A stretch of 64,000 nucleotides of DNA from Teredinibacter waterburyi (GTDB lineage: Bacteria; Pseudomonadota; Gammaproteobacteria; Pseudomonadales; Cellvibrionaceae). The translations under genes and the position numbers were made by a program. The notes under the pieces were generated by a model. That model ran no database searches and was not told the origin of the DNA. It was given only the letters and a program-made list of their open reading frames with translations. Positions within the stretch are counted from its first letter, which is position 1, and each line of letters begins with the position of its first letter. The stretch covers positions 96,339-160,338 of the forward strand of contig NZ_MRUH01000007.1 in assembly GCF_001922985.1 (NCBI RefSeq). The letters are read 5' to 3'. Of this stretch, positions 17,595 to 27,343 are shown piece by piece.

Positions 17595-18191
17595 TTAAAG
17601 CTTTTTAGTCAGGCGATAGAGAGCCGTAACACCAAATAAATTTGGGTTCAGCGTTTGCAAAAAACGTGTGTTGGCACTGGTGCCCAATATTTTTCGATTT
17701 ACGATATTTAAGTTAAGCGATTTACATAGCTCGTCAAAGTCGTGAATGGTACAAAAGTGAATGTTGGGGGTGTTGTACCATTCGAATGGCAGTAAATCGG
17801 AAACGGGCATACGCCCCTTAACTGTCAAATACCAGCGAGCCTTCCAGTGGCCGAAATTAGGTAGAGTGATAATGCATTGGCGGCCGACGCGCAGCATTTC
17901 CATTAATACCTTGTCGGGGTGGTGCATGGTTTGAATGGTTTGCGACATGATTACCGTATCAAAACTTTGATCGTCGAAGTTAGATAGACCTTGGTCGATA
18001 TTCTGTTCGATAACATTTACGCCGTTCTCGACACAGCGGAGAATATTCTCTGAACTTATTTCAATGCCATAGCCGTGAATGTTTTTGCTGGCGGTGAGTT
18101 GCTGTAATAGCGAGCCATCGCCGCATCCAAGATCGAGTACACGAGAGTTTGGTGCAACCCAGTCTTTAATGACTTTGTGGTCGATACGCAT
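17595..18191 (-). CDS. metW: Methionine biosynthesis protein MetW
   Basis: A 198-residue class I methyltransferase-fold protein with the SAM-binding LDLGCGDGSLL (residues ~20-30). MetW partners with MetX, and the family's known role is to activate homoserine acyltransfer in proteobacteria. The start ATG shares one base with the metX stop (TAATG), indicating translational coupling. The next gene begins three bases after its stop. Confidence 0.94.
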   Translation of the reverse strand: MRIDHKVIKDWVAPNSRVLDLGCGDGSLLQQLTASKNIHGYGIEISSENILRCVENGVNVIEQNIDQGLSNFDDQSFDTVIMSQTIQTMHHPDKVLMEMLRVGRQCIITLPNFGHWKARWYLTVKGRMPVSDLLPFEWYNTPNIHFCTIHDFDELCKSLNLNIVNRKILGTSANTRFLQTLNPNLFGVTALYRLTKKL

Positions 18192-19375
18192 TAGTTTGAG
18201 CTCCCGTCTAAACTGACGTCTATACCCTGCATATACGCCGAAAATAGATCCCAGTAACGTTGCTGGTTGGGTACCAAAAATGCGTCGTGGCCATAGACTG
18301 ACTCAATTTCACCATAGACGACATCGCGATCGGCACGCATCAAGGCGGTTACGATTTCTTGCGATCGCTCGGGTGCAAATCGCCAGTCGGATGTAAAAGA
18401 AATAACTAAAAACTTGCACTTGGCGGAACGGAACGCCTCTGCTGGGTCATCGTTGTACTCGCGGGCCAAGTCAAAGTAATCGAGCGCGCGAGTCATAAGG
18501 ATATAGGTGTTGGCATCAAAACTTTTCGAAAAGGTTTTACCTTGGTAGCGTAAGTAGCTTTCAATTTGAAACTCTACTGGTTCCTCGAGGCCTCGCTCGA
18601 AACTGCCGGAACGCAAATCGCGGCCGAATTTTTTCCCCATACCATCGTCAGAAAGATAGGTGATGTGGCCGATCATTCGTGCAATGGATAAGCCACCTTT
18701 TGGCAACGTATCTTTTTCTAAATAGTCGCCGTCAAAAAAGTCTGGATCGGACATAATTGCCTGTCGTGCGGTTTGGTTGAAGGCAATATTTTGTGCGGTG
18801 AGTTTCATCGCTGACGCAATTACCACACAGTGACCCAAGCGGTCAGGATATTCCAGCGCCCAGCGCATGGCCTGCATGGCGCCAAGACTACCGCCAACCA
18901 CGGCCGCCCATTTTTGAATGCCGAGCCGATCGGCTAGACGAACTTGAGAGTGTACCCAGTCGCGCACGCGCAAGTTGGGGAAGTCTGAACCCCACACCTT
19001 GCCAGTGGCTGGGTTAATGGATGCCGGCCCAGTAGAGCCGTGGCAGCCGCCCAAATTATTTAAACAGACGATAAAGAATTTATTGGTGTCGAGCGGTTTG
19101 TTGGGGCCGATGTAGTGCTCCCACCAACCAGGTTTGCGATCGTCGGTGCTGTGGTAGCCTGCCGCGTGATGATTTCCCGATAACGCGTGACAGATGAGAA
19201 TCGCGTTAGACGCTTCTGCATTTAAGGTTCCATAAGTTTCCACAACCAATTCGTAGCGATCCAGAGTGCGTCCGCAGGCTAGCAATAGTGGTTGGTCAAA
19301 CTCGAAAGTTTGTGGCGCAACTATACCAACGGAGTCTTCCGGTAGCGCAGTTGTTTCGGATGCGGTATCAGACAT
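18191..19375 (-). CDS. metX: Homoserine O-acyltransferase MetX (probably succinyl-specific)
   Basis: A 394-residue alpha/beta-hydrolase enzyme that acylates homoserine in methionine synthesis. The nucleophile elbow is [10 protein letters not shown] with S163, and the catalytic histidine is H363 in YGHDAF. MetX proteins paired with MetW in gammaproteobacteria generally use succinyl-CoA, although the family was first named as acetyltransferases. The substrate here is inferred from that context. It starts 35 bases after yggT and overlaps metW by one base. Confidence 0.95.
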   Translation of the reverse strand: MSDTASETTALPEDSVGIVAPQTFEFDQPLLLACGRTLDRYELVVETYGTLNAEASNAILICHALSGNHHAAGYHSTDDRKPGWWEHYIGPNKPLDTNKFFIVCLNNLGGCHGSTGPASINPATGKVWGSDFPNLRVRDWVHSQVRLADRLGIQKWAAVVGGSLGAMQAMRWALEYPDRLGHCVVIASAMKLTAQNIAFNQTARQAIMSDPDFFDGDYLEKDTLPKGGLSIARMIGHITYLSDDGMGKKFGRDLRSGSFERGLEEPVEFQIESYLRYQGKTFSKSFDANTYILMTRALDYFDLAREYNDDPAEAFRSAKCKFLVISFTSDWRFAPERSQEIVTALMRADRDVVYGEIESVYGHDAFLVPNQQRYWDLFSAYMQGIDVSLDGSSN

Positions 19376-19410
19376 TTTCTAGGTGCTCTTTAAGGCCAGC
19401 TTACGCGGAA

Positions 19411-19998
19411 TTAATAACCGAGAATAAGTTTAGGTACAAGACCGACACTATAAGCGCAGGCGTTCAATAGCTTTTGCAGAATAGTGATACCCATAAAGAC
19501 AAAAAGAATAGAAAAGTCGAAGCCCCCCAGTGGCGGAATAATTCGTTGTACTGGCGCTAGGATAGGCTCCATAAGTTGCCGCGCGAGCACAATAGCGGGG
19601 TTGGTGCTAAACGGTGCAATAAAACTGCTAACCACAATAATAATGCCGCAGCCGTATGCGATATAGGTCAGCATGTTCAGTATACCGAGCGACCCCCAGA
19701 TCAAAATTTTGACTGGATTATAGATTTGATGAACCAGAATCAGTGCTATTAGTTCTCCGACAACTAGCTGAACCAGCAAGGCTAGCACCAGCGACGCTAT
19801 ATCAATGCCGAAAACACCGGGAATGATTCGGCGAACAGGCTTTAGTAGCGGGTTGGTGATTTTAACAATGCCCTGGGATATTTGATTGTAGAAATCTGCA
19901 CGCGCTAGCTGTAAAAGAAAACGCAATAAAACTAGCAATAAAAACAAGGTGCCCAGTGTTTCAACAATGTAGGTGAGTATTTCTGCAAATGGATTCAT
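19411..19998 (-). CDS. yggT: YggT family membrane protein
   Basis: A 195-residue inner-membrane protein made of two YggT repeats, each with a pair of hydrophobic segments around a conserved PLLKPVRRIIP-type box (also seen as EPILAPVQRIIPP in the second half). The family is linked to osmotic or cell-division phenotypes in other bacteria, but its activity is unresolved. It follows proC in the conserved order yggS-proC-yggT. Confidence 0.92.
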   Translation of the reverse strand: MNPFAEILTYIVETLGTLFLLLVLLRFLLQLARADFYNQISQGIVKITNPLLKPVRRIIPGVFGIDIASLVLALLVQLVVGELIALILVHQIYNPVKILIWGSLGILNMLTYIAYGCGIIIVVSSFIAPFSTNPAIVLARQLMEPILAPVQRIIPPLGGFDFSILFVFMGITILQKLLNACAYSVGLVPKLILGY

Positions 19999-20030
19999 AG
20001 TGACTCAGCTGTGATAAATAAATCGAGTAG

Positions 20031-20058
20031 TTTGTAGCGACCATTTAATCGCTACAAA
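20031..20058 (-). promoter_or_regulatory. Perfect 10-pair hairpin between proC and yggT
   Basis: TTTGTAGCGA and TCGCTACAAA (arms 20031-20040 and 20049-20058) enclose an 8-base loop in the 138-base gap. No T-run follows on either strand, so it is unlikely to be a simple terminator. It could be an operator or an RNA processing/stability hairpin within the minus-strand transcript. Confidence 0.5.
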
Positions 20059-20136
20059 CAAAATAATTAAATTGTTGCTAACAAACACAGATAAAAGTAT
20101 TTGCGCAGCAAAGATATTGGTATAACTTTCGCACCG

Positions 20137-21003
20137 TTATTTTGTGTCACCAAGTTCAAGTGCCAACGAACGAGAACGGTCGGCGCACGCGACCATTGCC
20201 TGGTCGACAATAGTGCGAAATCCATTTTTTTCAAACGACTCTATCGCCTCGTGTGTTGTACCATTTGGTGAAGTCACGCGGCGGCGCAACTCCGCCACAT
20301 CCACATCGCTGTTTTTAGCGAGTTTCGCAGCCCCATACGCGGTTTGAAGGGCTAGGGTAGTGGCGGTATCGCGAGTTAAGCCTTGCGCGACACCGGAGTC
20401 TATCATGGCTTCCATCAGTAGGAAGAAATACGCCGGACCGCTGCCAGAAACCGCGGTCACGGCATCGATGTCGGTTTCGGAGGAAACCCAGTCGACACTT
20501 CCGACAGCGGCGAGAATGGCTTGTGCTTTGGCGCGCTGCTCAATATCGACTTCGGCGGTAGCATAGAGCGCGCTGGCACCGGCTAGCACTAGCGCTGGCG
20601 TATTGGGCATGCAGCGAACCAAGGGCCGAGTGCTGTTATCTGGACGTGAGCCACGTAACCACTGGTTTAGGCTGCCGCAGGTGATCCCGGCTGCAATAGA
20701 AATAATTAACGCCGAGGAAGGAATAGCATCGGCGAGGGCCTCGCAAACAGCTCCCATGACCTGCGGTTTGACTGCAAGAATTACCACTTCGGCGTTTTGT
20801 ACGGCCTGGTTATTGTCGGCGGCGGCGATGATGCCGCTTTTAGTTGCTAGCGCTTGCAAACTTTCGGCGTGTGGATCGCTAGCAATAATATTGTCGGGGG
20901 CAAAGCCATTGGCGATTAAGCCGCCGATGATACTGCTAGCCATGTTGCCGGCACCAATAAACGCGATTGCAGCGCTAGAGTCCTGAATTTCGTGATCTGA
21001 CAT
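20137..21003 (-). CDS. proC: Pyrroline-5-carboxylate reductase
   Basis: A 288-residue enzyme catalysing the last step of proline synthesis with NAD(P)H. The N-terminal Rossmann motif is AFIGAGNMASSIIGGL. The C-terminal dimerisation domain carries the family signature around TAVSGSGPAYFF and RRRVTSPNGTTHEAI. It lies 54 bases downstream of yggS in the conserved cluster. Confidence 0.97.
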   Translation of the reverse strand: MSDHEIQDSSAAIAFIGAGNMASSIIGGLIANGFAPDNIIASDPHAESLQALATKSGIIAAADNNQAVQNAEVVILAVKPQVMGAVCEALADAIPSSALIISIAAGITCGSLNQWLRGSRPDNSTRPLVRCMPNTPALVLAGASALYATAEVDIEQRAKAQAILAAVGSVDWVSSETDIDAVTAVSGSGPAYFFLLMEAMIDSGVAQGLTRDTATTLALQTAYGAAKLAKNSDVDVAELRRRVTSPNGTTHEAIESFEKNGFRTIVDQAMVACADRSRSLALELGDTK

Positions 21004-21057
21004 AAGAGTGATTCTTGCCTTAAAAGTTGGTCAATGGGGTTGCTGTGGGCGCCAAGG

Positions 21058-21744
21058 TTAATCGCGGTCGCCAAATAGTGCCGTGCCGACTCGTACAATT
21101 GTCGCGCCCTGCGCAATCGCTGTTTCTATATCTGCCGACATGCCCATGGAAAGTGTGTCCATATTGGCGAGCTGAGGCAGAGTTTTCAAGCGTTCAAACA
21201 AAAGCCGCGTGCGCATGAATGGACAGTCTTCGCTCGCAGCGGTGGTTGGGTTGAGCGGAATCACCATCAAGCCTCGTAGGCATATGTTGGGTAGCGCCGC
21301 AATTTTCAACGCTAGCGATTCCGCTTCGTCAGGTCTTACCCCGGCTTTGTTGCTCTCGTCATCGATATTGATCTGCAGACATAAATTTAGGGGCGTACTC
21401 TGTCCGCGCTGTTCGCTCAGGCGTTGCGCGATCTTGAGACGGTCGACAGAGTGCACCCAATCGAACTGCTCGGCAATGGCCCGAGTTTTGTTGCTCTGGA
21501 TCGGCCCGATAAAATGCCAGCGCGTGTCTGATAGCTGTAAACGCTTGATTTTTGTACTGGCCTCCTGCAGATAATTTTCACCAAAATCGCGTAAACCAGC
21601 GGCGTGCGCGGCGGCGATTTTTTGCTCAGTTTGGCGCTTGCTCACGGCCAAGAGTGTGATCTCTGCTGGATTTCTGTTGGCGCTTAATGCTGCATTTGTA
21701 ATTCGTGTGGTAACTTCGGTTATCTTGTCTCGCATCTTGTGCAT
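21058..21744 (-). CDS. yggS: PLP homeostasis protein YggS/PLPBP
   Basis: A 228-residue single-domain TIM barrel that binds pyridoxal phosphate. The Schiff-base lysine is in LLAVSKRQ (about residue 36), and the family signature FGENYLQEA and the C-terminal LSMGMSADIETAI phosphate-binding loop are present. It buffers PLP and affects amino-acid metabolism rather than catalysing a known reaction. It starts the minus-strand run and diverges from pilT, as in Pseudomonas. Confidence 0.96.
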   Translation of the reverse strand: MHKMRDKITEVTTRITNAALSANRNPAEITLLAVSKRQTEQKIAAAHAAGLRDFGENYLQEASTKIKRLQLSDTRWHFIGPIQSNKTRAIAEQFDWVHSVDRLKIAQRLSEQRGQSTPLNLCLQINIDDESNKAGVRPDEAESLALKIAALPNICLRGLMVIPLNPTTAASEDCPFMRTRLLFERLKTLPQLANMDTLSMGMSADIETAIAQGATIVRVGTALFGDRD

Positions 21745-21847
21745 ATACTTAAGAGATTAATCTGATTAGTAAGGGTGCTTGGCACCAACTTCACTGGTTT
21801 ATTTAAACGACACCTCAAAGAACGACATTTTATCTCAGGGTTTGCTT

Positions 21848-22882
21848 ATGGATATTACCGAATTACTCGCGTTTTCCGCCAAACAGGGCGCTTCGGATTT
21901 ACACCTTTCGGCCGGTTTGCCGCCGATGATTCGTGTGGATGGCGATGTGCGTCGTATCAACCTGCCGCCAATGGATCACAAGCAGGTACACGGCCTTATC
22001 TACGAAATTATGAATGATAAGCAGCGTAAGGACTACGAAGAGTTTCTGGAAACCGACTTTTCGTTCGAAGTTCCAGGCGTTGCTCGCTTTCGTGTTAACG
22101 CGTTTAACCAAAATCGAGGCTCTGGTGCTGTGTTTCGTACCATTCCTTCCAAGGTGTTAACCATGGAAGAGTTGGGGATGGGACAAGTGTTTCGTGATTG
22201 CTCCTCAGTAGCGCGTGGCTTGGTGTTGGTAACTGGGCCAACAGGTTCTGGTAAATCGACTACTTTGGCGGCGATGATTGATTACATTAATGAAAACAAA
22301 TACCACCACGTATTGACCATTGAAGACCCTATCGAATTCGTGCACGAAAGTAAAAAATGTTTGGTTAACCAGCGCGAAGTCCATCGCGATACCCACGGCT
22401 TTGCCGAAGCCTTGCGCTCGGCGCTGCGTGAAGATCCCGATATTATCCTAGTGGGTGAGCTGCGTGATTTGGAAACCATTCGCTTAGCGTTAACGGCTGC
22501 CGAAACCGGTCACTTGGTATTTGGTACATTGCACACCACCTCAGCCGCAAAGACGATCGATCGTGTTGTGGACGTTTTTCCTGCAAATGAAAAAGCGATG
22601 GTGCGCTCAATGTTGTCTGAGTCCCTAGAAGCGGTAATTTCGCAAACATTGCTGAAAAAAAATGGTGGAGGCCGCGTTGCGGCTCACGAAATCATGCGCG
22701 GTACCTCGGCAATTCGCAACCTGATTCGAGAAGACAAAGTGGCGCAGATGTACTCGGCTATTCAGACTGGTGCGTCCGTTGGGATGCAGACTATGGATCA
22801 GTGTTTGGCAGATTTGGTAGAACGGCGTATTGTGACGCGGGATGTTGCGCGTGAAAAAGCCAAAATGCCTGATAATTTTTAA
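21848..22882 (+). CDS. pilT: Type IV pilus retraction ATPase PilT
   Basis: The start is the ATG at 21848, with AGGG seven bases upstream, giving the usual 344 residues; a longer TTG frame is not needed. PilT is a hexameric cytoplasmic motor that depolymerises pili and powers twitching. It has the Walker A GPTGSGKST (residues ~130-138), the Asp box EDPIEF, the Walker B region ILVGELRD, the His box and the C-terminal AIRNLIRE motif required for retraction. It is followed after 73 bases by pilU, the standard pair. Confidence 0.98.
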   Translation: MDITELLAFSAKQGASDLHLSAGLPPMIRVDGDVRRINLPPMDHKQVHGLIYEIMNDKQRKDYEEFLETDFSFEVPGVARFRVNAFNQNRGSGAVFRTIPSKVLTMEELGMGQVFRDCSSVARGLVLVTGPTGSGKSTTLAAMIDYINENKYHHVLTIEDPIEFVHESKKCLVNQREVHRDTHGFAEALRSALREDPDIILVGELRDLETIRLALTAAETGHLVFGTLHTTSAAKTIDRVVDVFPANEKAMVRSMLSESLEAVISQTLLKKNGGGRVAAHEIMRGTSAIRNLIREDKVAQMYSAIQTGASVGMQTMDQCLADLVERRIVTRDVAREKAKMPDNF

Positions 22883-22955
22883 CAGGCTTAGCGCTAGTGA
22901 TTCAATTGAACACTAATTTGGTTCCACTAAAAAAGAGTAGCTCTGAGGGTTATCC

Positions 22956-24098
22956 ATGGATTTAGATCGACTTCTGTCATTGATGGTGGAAAAAGGTGCG
23001 TCGGATTTATTTATTACCGCTGGCGTTCCTCCTTCTATGAAGTTACACGGCAAGATTTTGCCAGTTACTTCAACGCCTATGTCGCCTGAAAAATCTCGGG
23101 AAACCGTTCTTAGCGTTATGAATGAAAAACAGCGCAAGGAATTTATGGAAAGCAAAGAACTTAACTTTGCTATTAGTGCTCGCGGTATTGGTCGCTTTCG
23201 TGCGAGCGCGTTTTACCAGCGCAACCTTGCGGGTATGGTGTTGCGTAGAATTGAAACCAATATTCCTAAAATCGACGATCTGGGTTTACCTGAAGTCATT
23301 AAAGAGTTGGCGATGCTCAAGCGTGGCTTGGTGTTGTTTGTCGGCGCGACCGGCACGGGTAAGTCGACATCGTTAGCCTCTATGATCGGCCATCGTAACC
23401 GCAATTCCAAAGGGCATATCATTTCCATCGAAGACCCGATTGAATTTATTCATCAGCACCAAGGTTGCGTGATCACTCAGCGCGAAGTGGGGATCGATAC
23501 CGACTCGTTCGAAGTGGCGCTGAAAAACACCTTACGACAGGCGCCCGATGTTATTTTAATTGGCGAGGTGCGTTCGCGCGAAACTATGGATCACGCGATT
23601 GCTTTTGCGGAAACTGGGCACCTGTGTTTGGCAACCTTACACGCTAACAATGCCAACCAAGCGCTCGATCGCATTATTCACTTCTTCCCCGCCGATCGCC
23701 ATTCCCAGCTGTGGATGGACTTGTCTTTGAATTTGCGTGCAATTGTGGCGCAGCAACTAATCCCCACGCCAGACGGCCTAGGGCGTCGCGCTTGTTTGGA
23801 GGTATTTTTAAATACCCCCTTGGCGCAAGATATGGTGCGCAAAGGGATGGTTCATGAGCTGAAGGAGTTGATGAAGAAGTCGACAGAGCTTGGTATGCAA
23901 ACCTTCGATCAGGCGCTCTACGACCTGTACGATTCTGGTGAAATTACCTATGAAGATGCGCTCTCTCATGCAGATTCACCTAATGACTTGCGCTTGATGA
24001 TCAAGTTAGGTTCGGAATCTGACGCCGAATATCTGTCCAATGCGGCCGATGAGTTGACCATTCAGGACGATGAGAGTAATCGTACCAAACGCTTTTAA
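22956..24098 (+). CDS. pilU: Accessory pilus retraction ATPase PilU
   Basis: A 380-residue PilT paralogue with Walker A GATGTGKSTS, IEDPIEF and ILIGEVRSRE. It lacks the AIRNLIRE motif and has a longer acidic C-terminus, both typical of PilU. PilU assists PilT in retraction and supports surface motility. It probably shares a transcript with pilT. Its end faces ruvX seven bases away, with a hairpin across the junction. Confidence 0.97.
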   Translation: MDLDRLLSLMVEKGASDLFITAGVPPSMKLHGKILPVTSTPMSPEKSRETVLSVMNEKQRKEFMESKELNFAISARGIGRFRASAFYQRNLAGMVLRRIETNIPKIDDLGLPEVIKELAMLKRGLVLFVGATGTGKSTSLASMIGHRNRNSKGHIISIEDPIEFIHQHQGCVITQREVGIDTDSFEVALKNTLRQAPDVILIGEVRSRETMDHAIAFAETGHLCLATLHANNANQALDRIIHFFPADRHSQLWMDLSLNLRAIVAQQLIPTPDGLGRRACLEVFLNTPLAQDMVRKGMVHELKELMKKSTELGMQTFDQALYDLYDSGEITYEDALSHADSPNDLRLMIKLGSESDAEYLSNAADELTIQDDESNRTKRF

Positions 24099-24118
24099 GC
24101 TGTCGCTAGTAAGCGTTT
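24087..24118. terminator. Possible hairpin at the pilU/ruvX convergence
   Basis: AAACGCTT (24087-24094) and AAGCGTTT (24111-24118) form an 8-pair stem with a 16-base loop that spans the 3' ends of both convergent genes. There is no T-run, so if it terminates transcription it does so weakly or with Rho. Confidence 0.35.
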
Positions 24119-24567
24119 AACCAACTTTCAAAAATCAGCTTCGCGGCAATCGAGTCAATCGGCTTGTCGCGAAAATTGCCGCGATGGCCCTGGGCCAAAG
24201 CGTCTTCCTTGGCTGCTCGTGTGGTTAGACGCTCGTCAAAAAACTCAACTTTGTAACCAAACATCCCCTGGATTCGATTGCCAAACTTGCGCGCGCGCCG
24301 AGTGAGTTCTTGTTCGCTACCATCCATGTTCAGCGGCAAGCCAACCACGACTAGATGAGGTTGCCATTCGTTAAGTAATTCGCCGAGTTTATCCCAGTTG
24401 GGGATGCCGTCCTTCGCTTTTAGTGCAGGTAGTTCGCTGGCGCTGCGGGTAATCGCCTGACCCACGGCTACGCCAATATTATGGGTACCAAAGTCGAAGG
24501 CGAGTGCGGTAAAGGTAGCCGGTAGTGGGGAGTTGCTGATGTCGCTCAAATCAAGCGTGCCCAGCAA
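24106..24567 (-). CDS. ruvX: RuvX/YqgF pre-16S rRNA nuclease
   Basis: A 153-residue RNase H-like protein. Catalytic acidic residues are visible in LAFDFGTHNIGVAV (first Asp), in FFDERLTT (Glu), and in KPIDSIAA (last Asp). YqgF processes the 5' end of 16S rRNA and was earlier proposed as a Holliday junction resolvase. Its start overlaps the end of the yqgE gene by 17 bases, indicating coupling, as in many gammaproteobacteria. Confidence 0.95.
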   Translation of the reverse strand: MLGTLDLSDISNSPLPATFTALAFDFGTHNIGVAVGQAITRSASELPALKAKDGIPNWDKLGELLNEWQPHLVVVGLPLNMDGSEQELTRRARKFGNRIQGMFGYKVEFFDERLTTRAAKEDALAQGHRGNFRDKPIDSIAAKLIFESWLNAY

Positions 24568-25135
24568 TAGTTGAGATGAGGTTCATGTCGACACCTAGTT
24601 GTTTGGTTGCCGCTGCCCAGCGCTCTTCGATTGGAGTGTCGAAAATAATACTGGTATCCGCGGGGAGTGTGAGCCAGGCGTTATTGGCGATCTCGTCTTC
24701 AAGTTGTCCAGGGCTCCAGCCGGCATAGCCTAGCGAAAATTGAGCATTGTGTGGGCCGCGATTTGTGGCGATGGCTTGGACAATATCGCGAGATGCGGTG
24801 AGGCTGATTTCTGGTGTGATTTGCAGTGATGCATCCCACTCGCCGTGGTTGCGGTGCAAGACAAAACCTCGCTGGGTATTAACTGGGCCGCCGGCAAGTA
24901 CTGGGTGGCGGCCTAATGACGGGTGGTAGTCGATCTGGAGTTGCTCAAACACATCTCCTAGGGAAAGCTCCAAGGGCTGGTTGATAACAATGCCCATTGC
25001 TCCCTGATCACTGTGATCGCAGATATAGGTCACAGAGCGGGAGAATATGGGGTCAGTCAAGCCGGGCATAGCCACTAAGAATTGGTCTCGTAACCCGCCG
25101 AGATGACCGAAGTCAAAGCTTATCGAGTCAGTCAT
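24551..25135 (-). CDS. yqgE: YqgE/AlgH family protein
   Basis: A 194-residue DUF179 protein. The N-terminal LRDQFLVAMPGLTDPIFSRSV and the central GPVNTQRGFVLH are family signatures. The Pseudomonas homologue was named AlgH from an alginate phenotype, but the molecular activity is unknown. It sits between tonB-like and ruvX, the same order as in Pseudomonas, and overlaps ruvX. Confidence 0.94.
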   Translation of the reverse strand: MTDSISFDFGHLGGLRDQFLVAMPGLTDPIFSRSVTYICDHSDQGAMGIVINQPLELSLGDVFEQLQIDYHPSLGRHPVLAGGPVNTQRGFVLHRNHGEWDASLQITPEISLTASRDIVQAIATNRGPHNAQFSLGYAGWSPGQLEDEIANNAWLTLPADTSIIFDTPIEERWAAATKQLGVDMNLISTIAGHA

Positions 25136-25219
25136 AGCTCTAGTATGCGGTTCTGTAGAAATAAAACAAGCTTGAAAATGTAGAAATAAGCTACTCGGCG
25201 ATCGAGGTTCAAACGTGGC

Positions 25220-26092
25220 CTAGAGAGCGGTTCTAAGGCCGGTAATTTCAAATTGCCAGGTGCGGATTATTTCGATTTGATCGCTGTGTTTGCGAATCTC
25301 ACTAGGGAAGCGGTCGAAGGGCGAAGCCAAACGCACAATTTGTAGGGCCGCTTCATCCAGCAGGTCATACCCGGACGATTGCAATATCTCGACATCGGCA
25401 AGTGTACCGTTGGCATTGATCAGCACCGCGAGACGCAGGGTGCCAAAAATCTCTTTGCGTAACGCCTCTTCAGGGAAGTTTTCGTTACCGATTCGTTCAA
25501 CTTTTTGTGCCCAGCTGTTGAGGTAGGCTGCATCTTCAGAGGCTTTGGTGGAAAGCGATGTAAGGCGCCGAATGCGCGGTTTATTTGCGAGTGCTTGCAT
25601 CTGTCGGTCTATCTTGGCTTTAAGGCTAGCAATTTCTGGGTTGGTGAGAATAGCCTCGAGTTCGTCGCCTGGCTGTTCTTGTTGATTATCAACTTGCGGG
25701 CTATCCGCTGGCTGAAGTACCTGCCGCTGGCTGGTTGTGCCTGTAACGACGCGGCTGCGGTTTTCTGCCTTGTGGCGGGCCTGTTGCTGTGTTATCGGGT
25801 TGATGTCGTGAATATTGAGGTCGTCAAATTGAGCAGGGTCGCGTGTAGTAATTTCTTTGATCTCATCTTCTGTGCCGCTGCCGACCTGGTCGTATTGAGC
25901 TAAAAAATCGGCCTTATCTGGGGCTTCTTTGGAGCGATGAGTCGCCACGGTGACGTTTAGCGTTGGTGCTATTTTATTGCCGCTGCCGAGAGAGAAAGAC
26001 ACGCCAAAGATCAGCATCGCATGCAAAGCCGCTGCAATAAATATAGTGAAGCTGAGGCGGTCGCCAGTATCTACGTTTTCGCTATAAGTCAT
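25220..26092 (-). CDS. TonB-family energy transducer next to the Pil-Chp cluster
   Basis: A 290-residue protein with one N-terminal membrane anchor (residues ~14-36) and a long polar, glutamine-rich periplasmic linker. Its C-terminal TonB domain (residues ~205-280) contains the typical GTLADVEILQSSGYDLLDEA and a final strand with FEITG. It lacks the proline-rich Glu-Pro/Lys-Pro spacer of classical TonB. In Pseudomonas aeruginosa the gene in this position (tonB3) is needed for twitching motility, so a role in pilus assembly rather than iron uptake is plausible here; that is inference from position. Confidence 0.88.
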   Translation of the reverse strand: MTYSENVDTGDRLSFTIFIAAALHAMLIFGVSFSLGSGNKIAPTLNVTVATHRSKEAPDKADFLAQYDQVGSGTEDEIKEITTRDPAQFDDLNIHDINPITQQQARHKAENRSRVVTGTTSQRQVLQPADSPQVDNQQEQPGDELEAILTNPEIASLKAKIDRQMQALANKPRIRRLTSLSTKASEDAAYLNSWAQKVERIGNENFPEEALRKEIFGTLRLAVLINANGTLADVEILQSSGYDLLDEAALQIVRLASPFDRFPSEIRKHSDQIEIIRTWQFEITGLRTAL

Positions 26093-26146
26093 TTGGATGG
26101 TTTTGTGGCCGTGTTAATGAGTGGTTTGGCTTGTGCTGCATCAGCA

Positions 26147-27097
26147 TTACTTGAGTGATTCGATTGCGAGTATGAGCTTTTCGCCGATGCGCGTGTCGTA
26201 AGCTTTATCGATTTCTTTGACGCAGGTTGGGCTGGTGACATTAATCTCTGTTAAATAGTCACCAATAATGTCGAGCCCGACAAACATTAAGCCCTTTTCG
26301 ACTAAGCTGGGTGCTATTTGCGCGACAATCCATTGATCTCTTTCGCTAAGAGGCTGGGGGCGGCCGCTGCCACCGGCTGCAAGGTTGCCGCGAGTCTCAC
26401 CCTTTGCGGGTATTCGTGCCAAAGCGTAGGGAATCGCTTCGCCATTCACAACTAATACACGTTTATCGCCCTCAGTTATGGCAGGTATGAATTTCTGCGC
26501 CATAATAAAACTAGTGTTTGCAAGTGTTAGCGTTTCCAATATAACGGATACGTTGGGGTCGTCGTGCTTGCAGCGGAAAATTCCACTTCCGCCCATGCCG
26601 TCAAGTGGTTTGAAAATTACATCGCCGTGTTCTTGATGGAAGGCTTTTAGCTTGCTCGAATCGCGAGCGACTAGTACCGGCGGACAGCATTGTGGGAACT
26701 GGGTGGCAAAAACCTTTTCGTTGCAGTCGCGCAAACTTTGCGGCTTGTTGATGATCAGGCAGCCCTCGCGCTCGGCACTTTCGAGAATGTAGGTTGCATA
26801 GATGTATTGGTTGTCAAATGGCGGGTCTTTGCGCATTAAAACGGCATCGAGCTCGGCAATGGGTTTGTCAACTTGTACACCTAAATCAAACCAATGCTGA
26901 GCATCATCAGCTACAGTTAAAGGGTACATGCTGGCGCGTGATTTTCCATCAGACAAATAGAGGTCTTGAATTTCCATATAATACAGGCTGTGCCCTCGCT
27001 CTTGCGCGGCTAGCAAAAGTGCTAAGGTAGTATCCTTCGGAAATTTGATGCCGGAGATGGGGTCCATGACCACACCTATCGAGAGCTTGTTAGTCAA
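26147..27097 (-). CDS. gshB: Glutathione synthetase
   Basis: A 316-residue ATP-grasp enzyme joining gamma-glutamylcysteine and glycine. The N-terminal domain begins IGVVMDPISGIKFPKDT. The ATP-grasp core shows FKPLDGMGGSGIFR, KRVLVVNGE and the glycine-rich RGNLAAGGSG loop, then GLDIIGDYLTEINVTSP at the metal site. It diverges from pilG across 246 bases, as in Pseudomonas. Confidence 0.97.
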   Translation of the reverse strand: MTNKLSIGVVMDPISGIKFPKDTTLALLLAAQERGHSLYYMEIQDLYLSDGKSRASMYPLTVADDAQHWFDLGVQVDKPIAELDAVLMRKDPPFDNQYIYATYILESAEREGCLIINKPQSLRDCNEKVFATQFPQCCPPVLVARDSSKLKAFHQEHGDVIFKPLDGMGGSGIFRCKHDDPNVSVILETLTLANTSFIMAQKFIPAITEGDKRVLVVNGEAIPYALARIPAKGETRGNLAAGGSGRPQPLSERDQWIVAQIAPSLVEKGLMFVGLDIIGDYLTEINVTSPTCVKEIDKAYDTRIGEKLILAIESLK

Positions 27098-27343
27098 GGT
27101 CGTATCCTCAATTTATTGAATTATGGATTGGCGAAACTGATAATCATGAGCGATTATAAAAGGTACGGGTGTAATTAAACTACCGAAATCTGTTGGTAGT
27201 TTAGTTAGCTGGGAATTCATAGATTCCTATATTTTTTAGGAGTTTATGGATTAAACTGCAAAACTATGTTAAAAGTTGCGGCATCCCCGATAGGGCTTGT
27301 AGCGGTAAACTTAACTCCAAGACTAAATTAGCAAGGGCAATTT

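Noticed and set aside
19376..19410. SAM riboswitch before metX
   Set aside because: The gap to yggT is only 35 bases, too short for a known SAM aptamer.
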